Part shown: positions 39,537 to 53,000 of the stretch, piece by piece
Layout of the letters: the number at the start of each line of letters is the position of its first letter
How positions within the stretch are numbered: the stretch's first letter is position 1
Origin: Subdoligranulum variabile
GTDB lineage: Bacteria > Bacillota > Clostridia > Oscillospirales > Ruminococcaceae
Length of the DNA: 64,000 nt
Reading direction: 5' to 3'
Assembly: GCF_025152575.1 (NCBI RefSeq)
Contig: NZ_CP102293.1
Location: 1,550,001-1,614,000, forward strand
Made by a program: the position numbers and the translations under genes
The notes under the pieces: model-generated
Databases searched by the model: none
What the model saw: only the letters and a program-made list of their open reading frames with translations
Told to the model about the DNA's origin: nothing

Positions 39537-40544
39537 GTGGCAGAAATGCAGGGAGATTCTATCTCCATTGAGGAAATTGCCAAAGCATTGGGGGTATCCA
39601 AAACAACTGTATCCCGTGCGTTGTCCGGCAAGGGCCGCATCAGTGAAGCCACCCGCAGCCGGGTGCGGGCTTATGTGGCCAGTACCGGTGCGGCGCCTAC
39701 CGTGCGCGCCCGCTGGAGCGAGAAAACCGCTACCCATAACCTGACTATGATCATCCCGCCGCATTTTGTTCATTTGGACCTGCCGTTTCTTCGCAAATGT
39801 ATGGGCGGTATCAGCATGATGGCAGCCCAGCGGGGCTACGATCTGCTGCTGTGCTATGCCAGCGCTTCCGACACCAGCCAGCTGGAACGGCAGCTCTCCA
39901 ATCGTAAAACCGATGGCGTGATTCTTTCCCGTGCCATGGAGGACGATCCCTGCCTGGACCTGCTGCAGCAATACCGCGTACCCTATGTGGTCATTGGCCG
40001 GTGTGAGGATACGTCTATTCCTCAGGTAGACAACGATCAGGTGGGGGCATCCTACGAGATGACCCGGCTGCTGTTGAGGCTGGGGGCCCGGCGCATTGCA
40101 CTGATCGTGGGAACCAACACCTATACGGTCAACATCGACCGTATGCGGGGATATTTACGGGCACTGCCGGAGTTCGGCGTCCCGGAAGATCGCCGCCTGA
40201 TACAGGACGGTGTGGAAAGCATAGCCCAGCGTTCCGACGCACTGGAGGCGGTGCTGGATCAGCATCCCGACTGCCTGTTGTGCGGCGATGACCGGCTGGC
40301 TTTTGATGTGATGCAGGCGCTGCACGCCCGGCATATCCGGGTGCCGCAGGATCTGCAGGTGGCCAGCCTGTATGACAGTGAACTCCTGCTGAACACGGTT
40401 CCCAATGTGTCGGCGGTGCAGTTTGATGCCGAGCGACTGGGGGCATCAGCCTGCCGTATGCTGCTGGACATCTTGGCCGGCAAACAGATCAATACTCGCC
40501 AGGTGGAAGGGTATCAGGTCATTTTGCGGGATTCCACTCACTAA
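39537..40544 (+). CDS. ganR: LacI-family repressor of the galactan locus (GanR-like)
   Basis: A 335-residue LacI regulator. The N-terminal helix-turn-helix is 'ISIEEIAKALGVSKTTVSRAL' followed by 'SGKGRISEATRSRVRAYV' hinge region. The periplasmic-binding-like domain spans ~60-335 with 'LSNRKTDGVILSRAME' and 'CGDDRLAFDVMQAL'. The GTG at 39537 has GGGGAGG 7 bases upstream. Palindromes with TTGCGC half-sites lie before ganA, this gene and ganS, so it very likely controls all three, releasing DNA on binding a galactose-containing sugar. The effector is inferred. Confidence 0.88.
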   Translation: MAEMQGDSISIEEIAKALGVSKTTVSRALSGKGRISEATRSRVRAYVASTGAAPTVRARWSEKTATHNLTMIIPPHFVHLDLPFLRKCMGGISMMAAQRGYDLLLCYASASDTSQLERQLSNRKTDGVILSRAMEDDPCLDLLQQYRVPYVVIGRCEDTSIPQVDNDQVGASYEMTRLLLRLGARRIALIVGTNTYTVNIDRMRGYLRALPEFGVPEDRRLIQDGVESIAQRSDALEAVLDQHPDCLLCGDDRLAFDVMQALHARHIRVPQDLQVASLYDSELLLNTVPNVSAVQFDAERLGASACRMLLDILAGKQINTRQVEGYQVILRDSTH

Positions 40545-40650
40545 AATTCATCCAGGCAGTTTTGCAAGCCGCCCGCCGCACCACGGCGGGCGGCTTTTTT
40601 CGTACACAGGCAAAATTCTTTGCCCCGGGGAAGGAAAGAAAAAACACAAA

Positions 40651-40696
40651 GCGCAACATTGCGCGCTTACATCGAAAAAACGCGCAATGTTCACGC
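40651..40696 (+). promoter_or_regulatory. Distal operator pair upstream of ganS
   Basis: GCGCAACATTGCGC (40651-40664), identical to the ganA operator, and GCGCAATGTTCACGC (40682-40696) form an inverted pair about 90 bases upstream of the promoter. It could support looping by a tetrameric repressor. Confidence 0.55.
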
Positions 40697-40739
40697 AGGT
40701 TGCACAAAAACCATAAAAAAACACTGTAAAAATAATGTA

Positions 40740-40789
40740 TTGCAGAAAGATCCGGCCCTCTGTATAATAGATAGTGCAATGAATTGCGC
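40740..40789 (+). promoter_or_regulatory. Promoter and operator of ganS-ganP-ganQ
   Basis: TTGCAG (40740-40745), 17-base spacer, TATAAT (40763-40768), followed by the operator GCAATGAATTGCGC (40776-40789). Confidence 0.7.
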
Positions 40790-40853
40790 TATATTGGCGC
40801 AACAACAAATCAAAGCGCGGTGCGCCGTGCTTGCTACCAAAGGAGAAGATATC

Positions 40854-42119
40854 ATGAAAAAGCAATTGAGCCTGGCCATGGCTGCTGCCATGGCGCTGTC
40901 GCTGGCCGCTTGCGGCGCAAGCCAGAGCGGATCGGCCGCTGAAACTGCCTCCACCAGCGATGCCACCACTGAGGCGGCTGCCAGCTGGGGTGATGTAACA
41001 CTGACCATGTGGGGCGCAGAGGAAGATCAGACCATGCTGCGCGAGATGGCCGATGCTTTTATTGAAGAAAATAAAGACAAGGGCAACATCACCATCAATA
41101 TCGGTGCTTGCTCTGAGTCCGATACCAAGGACAATATTCTGACCGACCCCACCGCCGCTGCGGATGTTTTTGCCTTCGCCGATGACCAGCTCAACGAGCT
41201 GGTGGCCGCCGGCGCCCTGCAGGAAGTTTCCCTCAACGCCGACGATGTGAAGAGCCGCAATCTGGAAGGCTCTGTGGAGGCAGCCTCCCTCAACGGCAAG
41301 CTCTATGCCTACCCCATGACCGCCGACAACGGCTACTTCTTGTACTACGACAGCAGCGTTATCAGCCCGGAGGATGCCCAGACGGTGGACGGCATCCTGG
41401 CCGCCGCAGCCGCCGCCGGTCGTACCTTTGATATGACGATCAACGACGGCTGGTACATTTACAGCTTCTTTGCCGGTGCTGGCCTGCAGGCGACCCTGGC
41501 CGAAGATGGCGTTAACACCGTCTGCAACTGGAACGAGGAACCTGGCGCCGATGTGGCCCAGGCCATCATGGACATTGCGTCCAACAGCGCTTTTGTCTGT
41601 GCCTCCGATGCCGACATCGTTTCCGGCATTGAAAACGGCACTGTCTGCGCTGCCGTCAGCGGTACCTGGAACGCCAACGTGGCCCAGGAAAAGTGGGGCG
41701 AGAACTACGCCGCCGCCAAGCTGCCCACCTACACCCTCAACGGCGAGCAGGTCCAGATGAGTTCTTTCGCCGGCTACAAGCTGGTGGGTGTCAACCCCCA
41801 CAGCGCCAACGTAGGCGTAGCCATGATGCTGGCGGACTACATCACCAATGAGGCCAACCAGCAGAAGCGCTTTGAAGTGCGCAACCTGGGCCCCTCCAAC
41901 ATCAATGTAAACGCTTCCGAGGCAGTCCAGGCCGCTCCCGCCATCGCCGCCCTGGCCGCTCAGAGTGATTACGCGGATCTGCAGCGCGTGGGCACCAACT
42001 ATTGGGATCCCGCTGCCAGCCTGGGCCAGATCCTGGTCTCCGGCGACACGCAGGGCAAGACCACTCAGCAGCTGGTGGATGATGCCGTAGCCGGCATTAC
42101 CGCTCCGGTGGCTCAGTAA
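40854..42119 (+). CDS. ganS: Sugar ABC transporter substrate-binding lipoprotein
   Basis: A 421-residue family 1 extracellular solute-binding protein. The signal 'MKKQLSLAMAAAMALSLAACG' carries a lipobox with Cys20 followed by a Ser/Thr/Ala tether. Maltose-binding-like features include 'VTLTMWGAEEDQTMLREMADAF', 'YAYPMTADNGYFLYYDSSV' and 'AAVSGTWNANVA'. It captures oligosaccharides outside the cell, by context galacto-oligosaccharides. AAAGGAGAAG precedes the ATG. A hairpin separates it from the permease genes and may give extra binding protein. Confidence 0.9.
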   Translation: MKKQLSLAMAAAMALSLAACGASQSGSAAETASTSDATTEAAASWGDVTLTMWGAEEDQTMLREMADAFIEENKDKGNITINIGACSESDTKDNILTDPTAAADVFAFADDQLNELVAAGALQEVSLNADDVKSRNLEGSVEAASLNGKLYAYPMTADNGYFLYYDSSVISPEDAQTVDGILAAAAAAGRTFDMTINDGWYIYSFFAGAGLQATLAEDGVNTVCNWNEEPGADVAQAIMDIASNSAFVCASDADIVSGIENGTVCAAVSGTWNANVAQEKWGENYAAAKLPTYTLNGEQVQMSSFAGYKLVGVNPHSANVGVAMMLADYITNEANQQKRFEVRNLGPSNINVNASEAVQAAPAIAALAAQSDYADLQRVGTNYWDPAASLGQILVSGDTQGKTTQQLVDDAVAGITAPVAQ

Positions 42120-42150
42120 TCTTCGCCGCTTGTGCGGCAGCAAACCATCC

Positions 42151-42180
42151 GGCCGGCACTTACCTGTGGCAGTGCCGGCT
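42151..42180 (+). terminator. Intra-operon hairpin between ganS and ganP
   Basis: Stem GCCGGCACT/AGTGCCGGC followed by only TTTC. The weak tail suggests partial termination or 3'-end stabilisation, favouring ganS over the permeases. Confidence 0.55.
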
Positions 42181-42219
42181 TTCATGTGAGAAAATATTTG
42201 ACTGAAAGGAGTGGGCACG

Positions 42220-43671
42220 GTGGCAGAAATGGCTTTTGAAGCGCCGCTGCGTACAGACGGCAAAGAACCCAACTTCCTGCAAAAATTCGGCCATGCGTTG
42301 GTTCACGGTGACATCTTCACCAAACTGTCCTTCCTCATCTGGGGGCTTGGCTACATCGGCCACGGTCAGCTGATCAAGGCGGTGCTGGTCACGCTGGTGC
42401 AGGGGCTCGGCCTTTACTACCTGGGCGTGGCAGGCATTCCCAACCTGATGAAATTCGGTACGCTGGGCACCGTCCAGATGGAAATGGTCTTCAACCCGGC
42501 GACCATGAAAAACGAAGTCAACAATTATGATAACTCCTTTGCCATTCTGCTGCTCAGCGTTATTGCCCTGGTGGTTATCGTGGCGCTGCTGGCATCGGCT
42601 ATGGCGGTGGTAACTTCCAACTATCAACTGCAAAGAATCCGTCAGGCCGGCAAAAAGACCAACAGCTTCGGCCAGGATATCCGCGTCTACCTGAACGAGA
42701 AGTTCTACGTCACCTTGTTGACGCTGCCGGTACTGGGCGTGGTGATCTTCACCATCATACCGCTTTTCATCCTCATTGCGGTGGCCTTCACCAACTATGA
42801 CCAGCAGCATATGCCGCCCAACTCGCTGTTTACCTGGGTGGGTATGACCAACTTCCTCACCCTGTTCGGCGGCGGGCAGGCGCTCTCCCTTACCTTTGGG
42901 TATGCCTTCGGCAAGATCCTGGTCTGGACGCTGGTATGGGCGTTCTTTGCCACCTTCACCAACTTCTTCGGCGGTGTTTTTCTGGCCATGTTCATCAATG
43001 ACCGAAAAACCAAGCTGCCCAAGCTGTGGCGTACGCTTTTTATCATCACCATTGCGGTGCCCCAGTTCGTCACCCTGCTGCTGGTGCGCAACTTCTTCAG
43101 CGACAACGGCATCTTCAACACCATGATGGCCAACCTCGGTGTCACCGAACTGCTGCGCAATGCCGGCCTGATCGGCGCCAACATGGAGTACATTCCTTTC
43201 CTGACCAATGCGGGCTGGGCACAGGTGATGATTATTCTTATCAACATCTGGGTAGGCGTGCCCTACCAGATGCTCATTGCCACCGGTGTGCTGATGAACA
43301 TTCCCGGCGATATGCTGGAAGCCGCCCGCATTGACGGTGCCAACCCCGTGCAGATGTTCTTCTCCATCAAGCTGCCGTACCTGCTCAGCGTACAGGGCCC
43401 GGCGCTGGTCACCGACTTTGTAAAGAACATCAACAATTTCAACGTCATCTATCTGCTCACCCAGGATGTCTATGTAACCACCGACCAGGCCATGGCTGCC
43501 TCCAGCGCCAAGGAAGTGGACCTGCTGGTGACTTGGCTGTTCCGCCTGACACAGGAGCAGTACAACTACAAGATGGCCGCCGTCATCGGCATTATGGTCT
43601 TTATCATCTGCGCCGTATTTACGGTGGTATGTTTCCGCTTTATCAATAAGAAGGAGGCGACGTTCTCTTGA
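42220..43671 (+). CDS. ganP: Sugar ABC transporter permease, MalF type
   Basis: A 483-residue MalF-like permease with about eight membrane helices. A long N-terminal region resembles MalF/GanP: one early helix pair, then 'NSFGQDIRVYLNEKFYVTLLTLPVLGVVIF'. The EAA loop 'DMLEAARIDGANPVQMFFSIKLP' contacts the ATPase. The GTG at 42220 has AAAGGAG 8 bases upstream. It pairs with ganQ; no ATPase gene is in the locus, so a shared MsmX-like ATPase elsewhere is likely. Confidence 0.92.
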   Translation: MAEMAFEAPLRTDGKEPNFLQKFGHALVHGDIFTKLSFLIWGLGYIGHGQLIKAVLVTLVQGLGLYYLGVAGIPNLMKFGTLGTVQMEMVFNPATMKNEVNNYDNSFAILLLSVIALVVIVALLASAMAVVTSNYQLQRIRQAGKKTNSFGQDIRVYLNEKFYVTLLTLPVLGVVIFTIIPLFILIAVAFTNYDQQHMPPNSLFTWVGMTNFLTLFGGGQALSLTFGYAFGKILVWTLVWAFFATFTNFFGGVFLAMFINDRKTKLPKLWRTLFIITIAVPQFVTLLLVRNFFSDNGIFNTMMANLGVTELLRNAGLIGANMEYIPFLTNAGWAQVMIILINIWVGVPYQMLIATGVLMNIPGDMLEAARIDGANPVQMFFSIKLPYLLSVQGPALVTDFVKNINNFNVIYLLTQDVYVTTDQAMAASSAKEVDLLVTWLFRLTQEQYNYKMAAVIGIMVFIICAVFTVVCFRFINKKEATFS

Positions 43672-44561
43672 CGCAGGTTATGACAGCTTCCACCCAAAAG
43701 CAGCTGCGCCAGGGCAAAATCCGGCGCGGTGTGGGCAGCGTCCTTCGCCATCTGGTGCTGGCTATTCTGGCGGCGGTCTGGCTGGTGCCCATCGTCTGGC
43801 TGCTGGTCACTTCCTTCTCCAGCTATCGCGGTATCAACATCACCACTTTTTTTCCGGAAAGTTATACCCTGGACAATTACATCGACGTGTTGTTCCATCC
43901 TGACAGTGTGGCACAGTTCCCGCAGTGGTTTGCCAATACCTTTGTTGTGGCTTGCTTCAATTGCGTGATCTCTACCTGCTTTGTGCTGATGGTTGCCTAC
44001 GCATTCAGCTGCTGCCGATTCAAGAGCCGCCGCCTGCTGCAGAATCTCTCGGTCACCGTCAACCTGTTCCCCGGCGTACTGGCCATGATTGCCGTCTACT
44101 TCGTGCTGCGGTATCTGAACCTGACCAACTCCTACGCCGGTCTGATCATGGTGTATGCCGGGTCCTCTGGCCTGGGCTACCTGATCTGCAAGGGATTCTT
44201 CGATACGGTACCTGCTTCCCTGCGGGAGGCCGCCAAGCTGGATGGTGCGTCGGAAGCGCGCATCTTTTTGCAGGTGGTCATTCCCATGTCCCGTCCGATC
44301 CTGGTCTATACCATCATCAATTCCTTCATGATGCCCTGGACCGACTTCGTTATGGCCAAGATGATCCTCAATTCGGGTGTCAGCTCGGACTGGACGGTGG
44401 CTATCGGCTTGTACAACATGCTTTCCCGCACACTGGTCAACAATTATTTTGCACTGTTCTGTGCCGGTGGTGTGCTGGTATCCATTCCCATTTCGGTCCT
44501 GTTCGTCATTATGCAGAAATTCTACGTGGAAGGCATTACTTCCGGCGCGGACAAGGGCTGA
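43668..44561 (+). CDS. ganQ: Sugar ABC transporter permease, MalG type
   Basis: A 297-residue MalG-like permease with six membrane helices and the EAA loop 'ASLREAAKLDGASEARIFLQVVIP'. The proposed TTG start overlaps the ganP stop as TTGA; AAGGAGG lies 11 bases upstream, and an ATG at 43680 is the alternative. It completes the importer core with ganP. The next gene is the GH53 galactanase. Confidence 0.92.
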   Translation: MTQVMTASTQKQLRQGKIRRGVGSVLRHLVLAILAAVWLVPIVWLLVTSFSSYRGINITTFFPESYTLDNYIDVLFHPDSVAQFPQWFANTFVVACFNCVISTCFVLMVAYAFSCCRFKSRRLLQNLSVTVNLFPGVLAMIAVYFVLRYLNLTNSYAGLIMVYAGSSGLGYLICKGFFDTVPASLREAAKLDGASEARIFLQVVIPMSRPILVYTIINSFMMPWTDFVMAKMILNSGVSSDWTVAIGLYNMLSRTLVNNYFALFCAGGVLVSIPISVLFVIMQKFYVEGITSGADKG

Positions 44562-44667
44562 TTGTTGGCCGGAGCCCCGCGCTTTGCGCAGAATGAATCC
44601 GGAAGGGGACCGCTGCGAACTCTTTGTCGTGCAGCGGTCCCCTCATTTTTATAAAGAGGTGAAATCT

Positions 44668-47818
<3,151 letters not shown>

Positions 47819-47843
47819 ACAATATTTAAAACCGACAAAGCAA

Positions 47844-47887
47844 GAGGCCACACGGAACCGTTAAGGAACCGTGCGGCCTCTTTTTGG
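47844..47887 (+). terminator. Terminator of the galactan locus
   Basis: Stem GAGGCC(AC)ACGG.../...CCGTGCGGCCTC followed by T5, just after the GH53 gene end. Confidence 0.7.
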
Positions 47888-47963
47888 TTAAATGCTATTC
47901 TCTTCGGCAGGTGTTTGATACTGCGTTTAAAATCAAACCTTGTTTCGTGATAGAAAACAAAAA

Positions 47964-47989
47964 AGCGATAGAGGAAAACCTCTATCGCT
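47964..47989 (-). terminator. Terminator downstream of the degenerate tRNA-Asn
   Basis: Stem AGCGATAGAGG/CCTCTATCGCT with loop TTTT, and on the minus strand a T6 run. It follows the CCA end of the tRNA-like sequence by a few bases. Confidence 0.75.
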
Positions 47990-47992
47990 TGT

Positions 47993-48066
47993 TGGCTGCC
48001 CCAGTCCGACTTGAACGGACGACACCCTGATTAACAGTCAGGTGCTCTACCATGTGTGCCGGGGTG
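47993..48066 (-). pseudogene. Degenerate tRNA-Asn (GTT), likely tRNA remnant or attachment site
   Basis: On the minus strand the anticodon arm CCTGACTGTTAATCAGG (anticodon GTT), T arm GTCCGTTCAAGTCGGAC and a GCCA end are intact. The 5' third is damaged: the D arm is shortened to CACACATGGTAGAGC and only about five acceptor pairs form. A preserved 3' part with a decayed 5' part is what an att duplication in a tRNA gene leaves behind. It lies at the left edge of the low-GC island. Confidence 0.6.
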
Positions 48067-48282
48067 AAAGGCTAATGCCACACAAAAAATATCTTTAAAG
48101 CGACGAAAAATGGGAGACAACGGTAAAAAATGAGAAAATTATGCGGATAAAACTGCTGAGAAAACAGCAAAATGGTAGGTTCGAGAAAGCAAACCAGCCA
48201 ACGAACTGAGACTAATATTATAATAGCAGACGGAGAGAATATTGCAAGTCGCATTAACCGACGAAAGGGGGATCATCACGTC

Positions 48283-48744
48283 ATGAAAATCGGGGTAAAG
48301 ATTCGCCAAATTCGTCAACACCGGCACATGACGCAACGTGAGTTAGGAGAGAAGATTGGATTGGGAAAGAACGGGGCAAATCGTATAGCCCAATATGAAA
48401 TGGGGTATCGAACACCCAAACGTGACCAACTCAATAAAATAGCTCATGCTTTGAACGTACCGGAGGAAATGCTTTCCTTGGAAGCGGAGGAAACGTTGCA
48501 GGCATTGATCCACAATCTGCTTTGGTTAGATCAGGACGATACCACCCTTATTGAATTGTCTTTTCGAAACAAAGAAAACTGTCCAAGACCTTACAAACAG
48601 ACACAAAAAGGCTGCGTAGCCATTGTAATACACGATGAAGCAGTCCAAAATTTCCTTACAGCCTGGAGCACCGAAAAGTCACTCTTTGAGGCTGGAGCAA
48701 TAACTCAAGAGGATTACTTCGAATGGAAAATAACCATGACATAG
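48283..48744 (+). CDS. XRE-family helix-turn-helix regulator
   Basis: A 153-residue protein. The N-terminal XRE domain is 'IGVKIRQIRQHRHMTQRELGEKIGLGKNGANRIAQYE'. The C-terminal ~85 residues include 'FRNKENCPRPYKQTQKGCVA' and 'EAGAITQEDYFEWKITM', unrecognised. The ATG at 48283 follows AAAGGGGG. It is convergent with the RES gene rather than in operon with it, so it is not a standard Xre antitoxin arrangement, though it may still regulate the island. Confidence 0.8.
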   Translation: MKIGVKIRQIRQHRHMTQRELGEKIGLGKNGANRIAQYEMGYRTPKRDQLNKIAHALNVPEEMLSLEAEETLQALIHNLLWLDQDDTTLIELSFRNKENCPRPYKQTQKGCVAIVIHDEAVQNFLTAWSTEKSLFEAGAITQEDYFEWKITMT

Positions 48745-48800
48745 GCCCATCCGCGAAAGCAACTGATCATTAATTAGTGCATCTTGCTTTTAAATCGTAA

Positions 48801-49829
48801 TTAGATGTAATTATAATCATTCTCCTCGGGGCATAGAGGCCATAAATAGGGATCATTTCCACTGAAATTGGAAATATCATATGCCTTAGGCAAAGTCAAT
48901 TTTATGCATCCACGTAATTTCTCATCGTATCCGTCCGAGTCGAAAGTTTTTGTTACCAGCACAAGGTTGTGCGCACCAGCATAGCGTACATTTTCGTTAT
49001 TAGAGCTAGACTCGTATCTTATGCCGTCAAATTCGGCATTATTGCGTACCCAATTTAAAAGAAGCTGAGGAACAATATATTCCTCATGAAACTGTGCATT
49101 TGGATACTTGGTTGAAACTGAGCAAGCAGCTCTTAAAGGATACGAGTAAATGTGCTTTAACAAATATTTCTGAACTTCAAGTTTTTCTGTTTCGTTGATA
49201 AACCACGTATGAAAGCTATGCGACAAAGTAACGAGTTTCTCTGAAAAGTCGATGAATTTCAGAAAGTAGTTTGGTTCCTGCGGAATAAAAAACTTTGCGA
49301 TTGCAAATTTTTTAGGACAATTACATTCATACCATGCAAGCTCTGGTTGAGAAGCCAAGTATAAGCACGGGTACCCGGCGGTACTGTAACGTTCTGCTCC
49401 GATTAGGTGGTTTTTACTTTTTGGTATATGAAAAAGCTCTTTTCGTATAAGAGGAAAAGGTATATCACCAATCTTACGAATTCGAAAGTAGGTCTCTGTG
49501 ATAGGCGCACCAGAATAACGTTGCATTAATTGAGGCTTCATTTTAGAGAAAACAAGAAAGGCCAAATTAGACGCATCGCGGATATTTCCATTGCAGTAAA
49601 ACCTTAGCACTTGAACTAAATCTTTTGCGTTTTGTTCAATCTCAGGTAACTTATCATAAATCATTTCACACATATTAGAACCAACAAGAGGGTTATCTGA
49701 AGGATTTATCGAAGTGCTTAAGTCGTTTACATACTGCTGAAAGTTCTCTTCGAGCAAGTCCGCGGTACTTTGATCATCTCTTCTTAAATGACATTTATAT
49801 CGACCGAGAAGTTCTAGTAATTTATCCAT
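48801..49829 (-). CDS. RES-domain protein (NAD+-degrading toxin fold) with N-terminal extension
   Basis: A 342-residue protein. Residues ~1-110 are helical and charged without a recognised domain. From ~113 the RES pattern appears: 'TYFRIRK' (conserved Arg), 'AERYSTAGYPCLYLASQPELAWYEC' (Arg147, Tyr148, Glu163), 'FHEEYIVPQLLLNWV' and 'FDGIRYESS'. RES toxins bind NAD+ and degrade it. Classic Res-Xre toxins are about 150 residues; this long version stands alone and is divergent from a 1193-residue PIN-like protein across a 252-bp A+T-rich gap. AAAGGAAAG precedes the ATG. A role in conflict or defence is inferred. Confidence 0.75.
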   Translation of the reverse strand: MDKLLELLGRYKCHLRRDDQSTADLLEENFQQYVNDLSTSINPSDNPLVGSNMCEMIYDKLPEIEQNAKDLVQVLRFYCNGNIRDASNLAFLVFSKMKPQLMQRYSGAPITETYFRIRKIGDIPFPLIRKELFHIPKSKNHLIGAERYSTAGYPCLYLASQPELAWYECNCPKKFAIAKFFIPQEPNYFLKFIDFSEKLVTLSHSFHTWFINETEKLEVQKYLLKHIYSYPLRAACSVSTKYPNAQFHEEYIVPQLLLNWVRNNAEFDGIRYESSSNNENVRYAGAHNLVLVTKTFDSDGYDEKLRGCIKLTLPKAYDISNFSGNDPYLWPLCPEENDYNYI

Positions 49830-50028
49830 CTTTTCTTTCCTTTAATTTTATTGAATGAAGATGAGGTAGAGAAAATATATGTATTAACTATCATACTCTA
49901 TTAGCATAGAAATATCTACGCTTTAATTATATGGAATTTACATAATTACAACAGAGAGCTTTGATTATTGAATTACTAAATTGGAGAAGAGGTTCTGCAA
50001 TAGTAACGCTTTTGGTCAGAATATATGA

Positions 50029-50034
50029 TATAAT
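50029..50034 (+). promoter_or_regulatory. -10 element of the large PIN-like gene
   Basis: TATAAT lies 48 bases upstream of the ATG at 50082 in the A+T-rich divergent gap; no clear -35 box is visible. Confidence 0.4.
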
Positions 50035-50081
50035 GAGAAAAATATATTCGATTTCTATCAGATCACAGCGGAGGGGTACTT

Positions 50082-53000
50082 ATGATCGAGGCGTGTGCAG
50101 CGGGAATTAGTGATATTATCCTAAGTATTATTGAAAACCAATTACAAGAAGGATTAAATGCAATTGGCAAACAAAAGTTGCTAAAGGATTTAAAAGAAGA
50201 AGTCGACAATAAGGTTGCTACTTTAATCAACGAAAACGATGGAACGATACTTACATCTCAAGCGTTTAGTGAATATCTCAGATATGATAAACCAATCGAG
50301 AAAATTTTCTCTGCGTTTTGTATACCTGAATCTGAACCTTGTGGCGTTCACGAATTAGCAGAGAAACTACCATCAGAATGTGCTGTAAGAATTGGAGAAA
50401 AAGGAAAAAGTATTCCTACGCCGGAAAAGGACTTGATTAAGAAGTTCTTTGAGATTGTGATAGAGACAGTATATAAAAAGATTAGAAATGGTAGTACTTT
50501 CGGTGAACGAGCGATACAAGCGCAGCTTAAAGATGTTGGTGATAGCGTGGGACAAGCATCCGGTAGGCTTGCTGACATCTATAATATTTTGCAAGGACAA
50601 TATTCACTGTCTGATGCCCAAGAAAAGAAAATTTTCGACATTCTATACGAATTTTTTTGTAAAGGAAAATTTCTTGAAATTCGAGAATTGCTACCATTAC
50701 TTGAAGGAAAAAGCGATTCAGTTAAGGTTGCATTGGCGGAATTGATTGATCTAGTGTCAAAGGATAATGTTCATGCAGACAATGTGGCGGAACATGTTAT
50801 GCTAATTCAAAATAAAGATATCCGTGAGAAAACTATTAGATTTATAATCGCTTATGGTTTCTTATGGTTAGAAAGTGTAGTTAAAATTTCTGAACAAACT
50901 GATAATTTGGAACTTAAAGAGATTTCCAACGATTTATACAACAAAAGATGGGAAAAGATTCTTTTAGAACATACTGATGAAAAAGGGCAAAGTAAAAAAT
51001 TATCTTTGTTAGTTGCTAAAAGTCATCCGAATGAGAAGTGGTTAGGCGGGAGATCTCTCTTTTGGTATTTAAATGAAGTAAAGGACAGATCACCGGTAAA
51101 CGTTAGTGAAAAAGATCTGGAAGAGCCAATTACTATTTACGATCTACTTTTATTGGGGCAGGAAAAAGTTCGATTACACATGCTGCAACAGAAAATTGAC
51201 GACTTGGAGTACGAGAAGAGCCTATTGCTATCTCATCAGGAAGATGTCAAATTTTTAGGGACACAGCTAAAAGAATTATATTGGAAAGTCTTATTCCAAA
51301 TTTGTAGAGCGACTTTAGATAAAGATACGATCCTTAACTATTGGTCTGTTGTTCCAAGCCAAATTCAAATGAATGCGGATATACAAAGGTCCCGTTTTTT
51401 TGCCCAGATTCTTGACGGAACAGTAAATGAACATGAGTTATTGGGATTTTGTATTAGTCATGCAGACCCTTCCGAATTAGTATTTTACTGCTCGAAAAAG
51501 GATGATGAATTTGTAATAGCGTTTTATGAGCAAAATGGGAGATTCTTCGCAGATAACTATTTCCTCTTTGAGGAATATATTTTGGCACGGATGAGAATGC
51601 AACAAGTTGAAGGATTAAGAACTTTGCTCGAAGAGCATGCAACAATTTTTGGAAAATTGATTGATTACTGGAACTTATACTATCATCTCGGTGGCGAAAT
51701 TGACTTTAAGAATTTATGGGATCAACTGGATGCGGGTAAAATAGAGGGCACTTTTTATGCAGTCATAAAATTTGGGCATTACCTTTTAAACCAGGGTTAC
51801 CTTTCTGAGACAGAGCAACTTTATAATAAATGGGGAAAAGATGTTGATGATGATTCGTGTAAAATGTTGTGTGCTAGAATAATGCTTGTACGCGGCAAAC
51901 AGATAGAAGCACTTGAGCAATTTAAAGAAATTGCGACAGGATATCAGTCATCTGAATTTGTCATTGGAAATATCCTTTACCTTTCCCTTCTAAACAAAAG
52001 GCCAATTGATGCGCAAATTATAGAATTTGCGAAAAAAATTGACACATCGCGATTGTGGTGTTTATTGGCGGAGTATTATGCAGAAAAAAACCAAAAAACT
52101 CAAACAATGCAGGCGGCTACAAAAGCATTGCTGCGCGCAAAAGACACAGAGGGTAATGCCTATTTTACATATTTTAAGATGCATTCACAGTTTTGCGGCG
52201 AAAAGGTACTCCAGTGTCAAAAGCGAATAGAAGCGGATTCTTGCGTAGTCTTGCGAGAGGAGGGAACAGATAACGAGTATGAATTTTGCATATATTCAGA
52301 TGATGTTGTCCCACATCAGTTACAGGCTGTAAAGCCATATCGTTGGGCGAATGCGTTTCATATGACTGTCGAAGAGGCAGCAGAAAATGGATTGTGCTTT
52401 CAAGAAATTGGTGAAGAGGTAACATTCAAAGGGAAAAACTATACGGTTAAAAGTGTAAAACCTGTAGATTCTTTCCTGTTTTCGCAGGCACTGGCAAATG
52501 GTGAAAAGCAAAGTGTCATTTATAAAATATCGCTGCCAGAATCAGAAAATGGGAAGTTGGACTTAGACGCTTTTTTTGGTGAAGTAAAAAAATATATACC
52601 GAAGGAAGACAAATTACTTGACGAATATAGGCAGCTGAAACAAAAGCCGGTCCCATTGTTTGTGCTTGATCAGTCAAAAAATATAACTTACGGGGATTTT
52701 GTTTGTACGATTATGCGAGCATCTGATGTGATTGTGAGGTCGTTTGCATGCTTTCCAATGAAGGAAACTAACAATACTCAATATATTTTGAGCTTTTCGG
52801 CAGAGATGTTTTTAGTTCTAGCGGGAATTGGAGCAGATGATTTTGTTAATCAAACTGTATATATACCGCAATCGGCAATTCAGACATTGGAGGACGAATA
52901 TACCAAGACGTTACAAGATAAATCACGAAGTATTGTAGCGTCGTTGGGATTTGAGGGAGAACAACCGGTCCTATGTGAAGAAGATGGCTCAGTTAGGAGG

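Noticed and set aside
48283..49829. Classic Res-Xre toxin-antitoxin pair
   Set aside because: The XRE gene is convergent with the RES gene, not in operon before it, and both proteins differ in size from the known pair.
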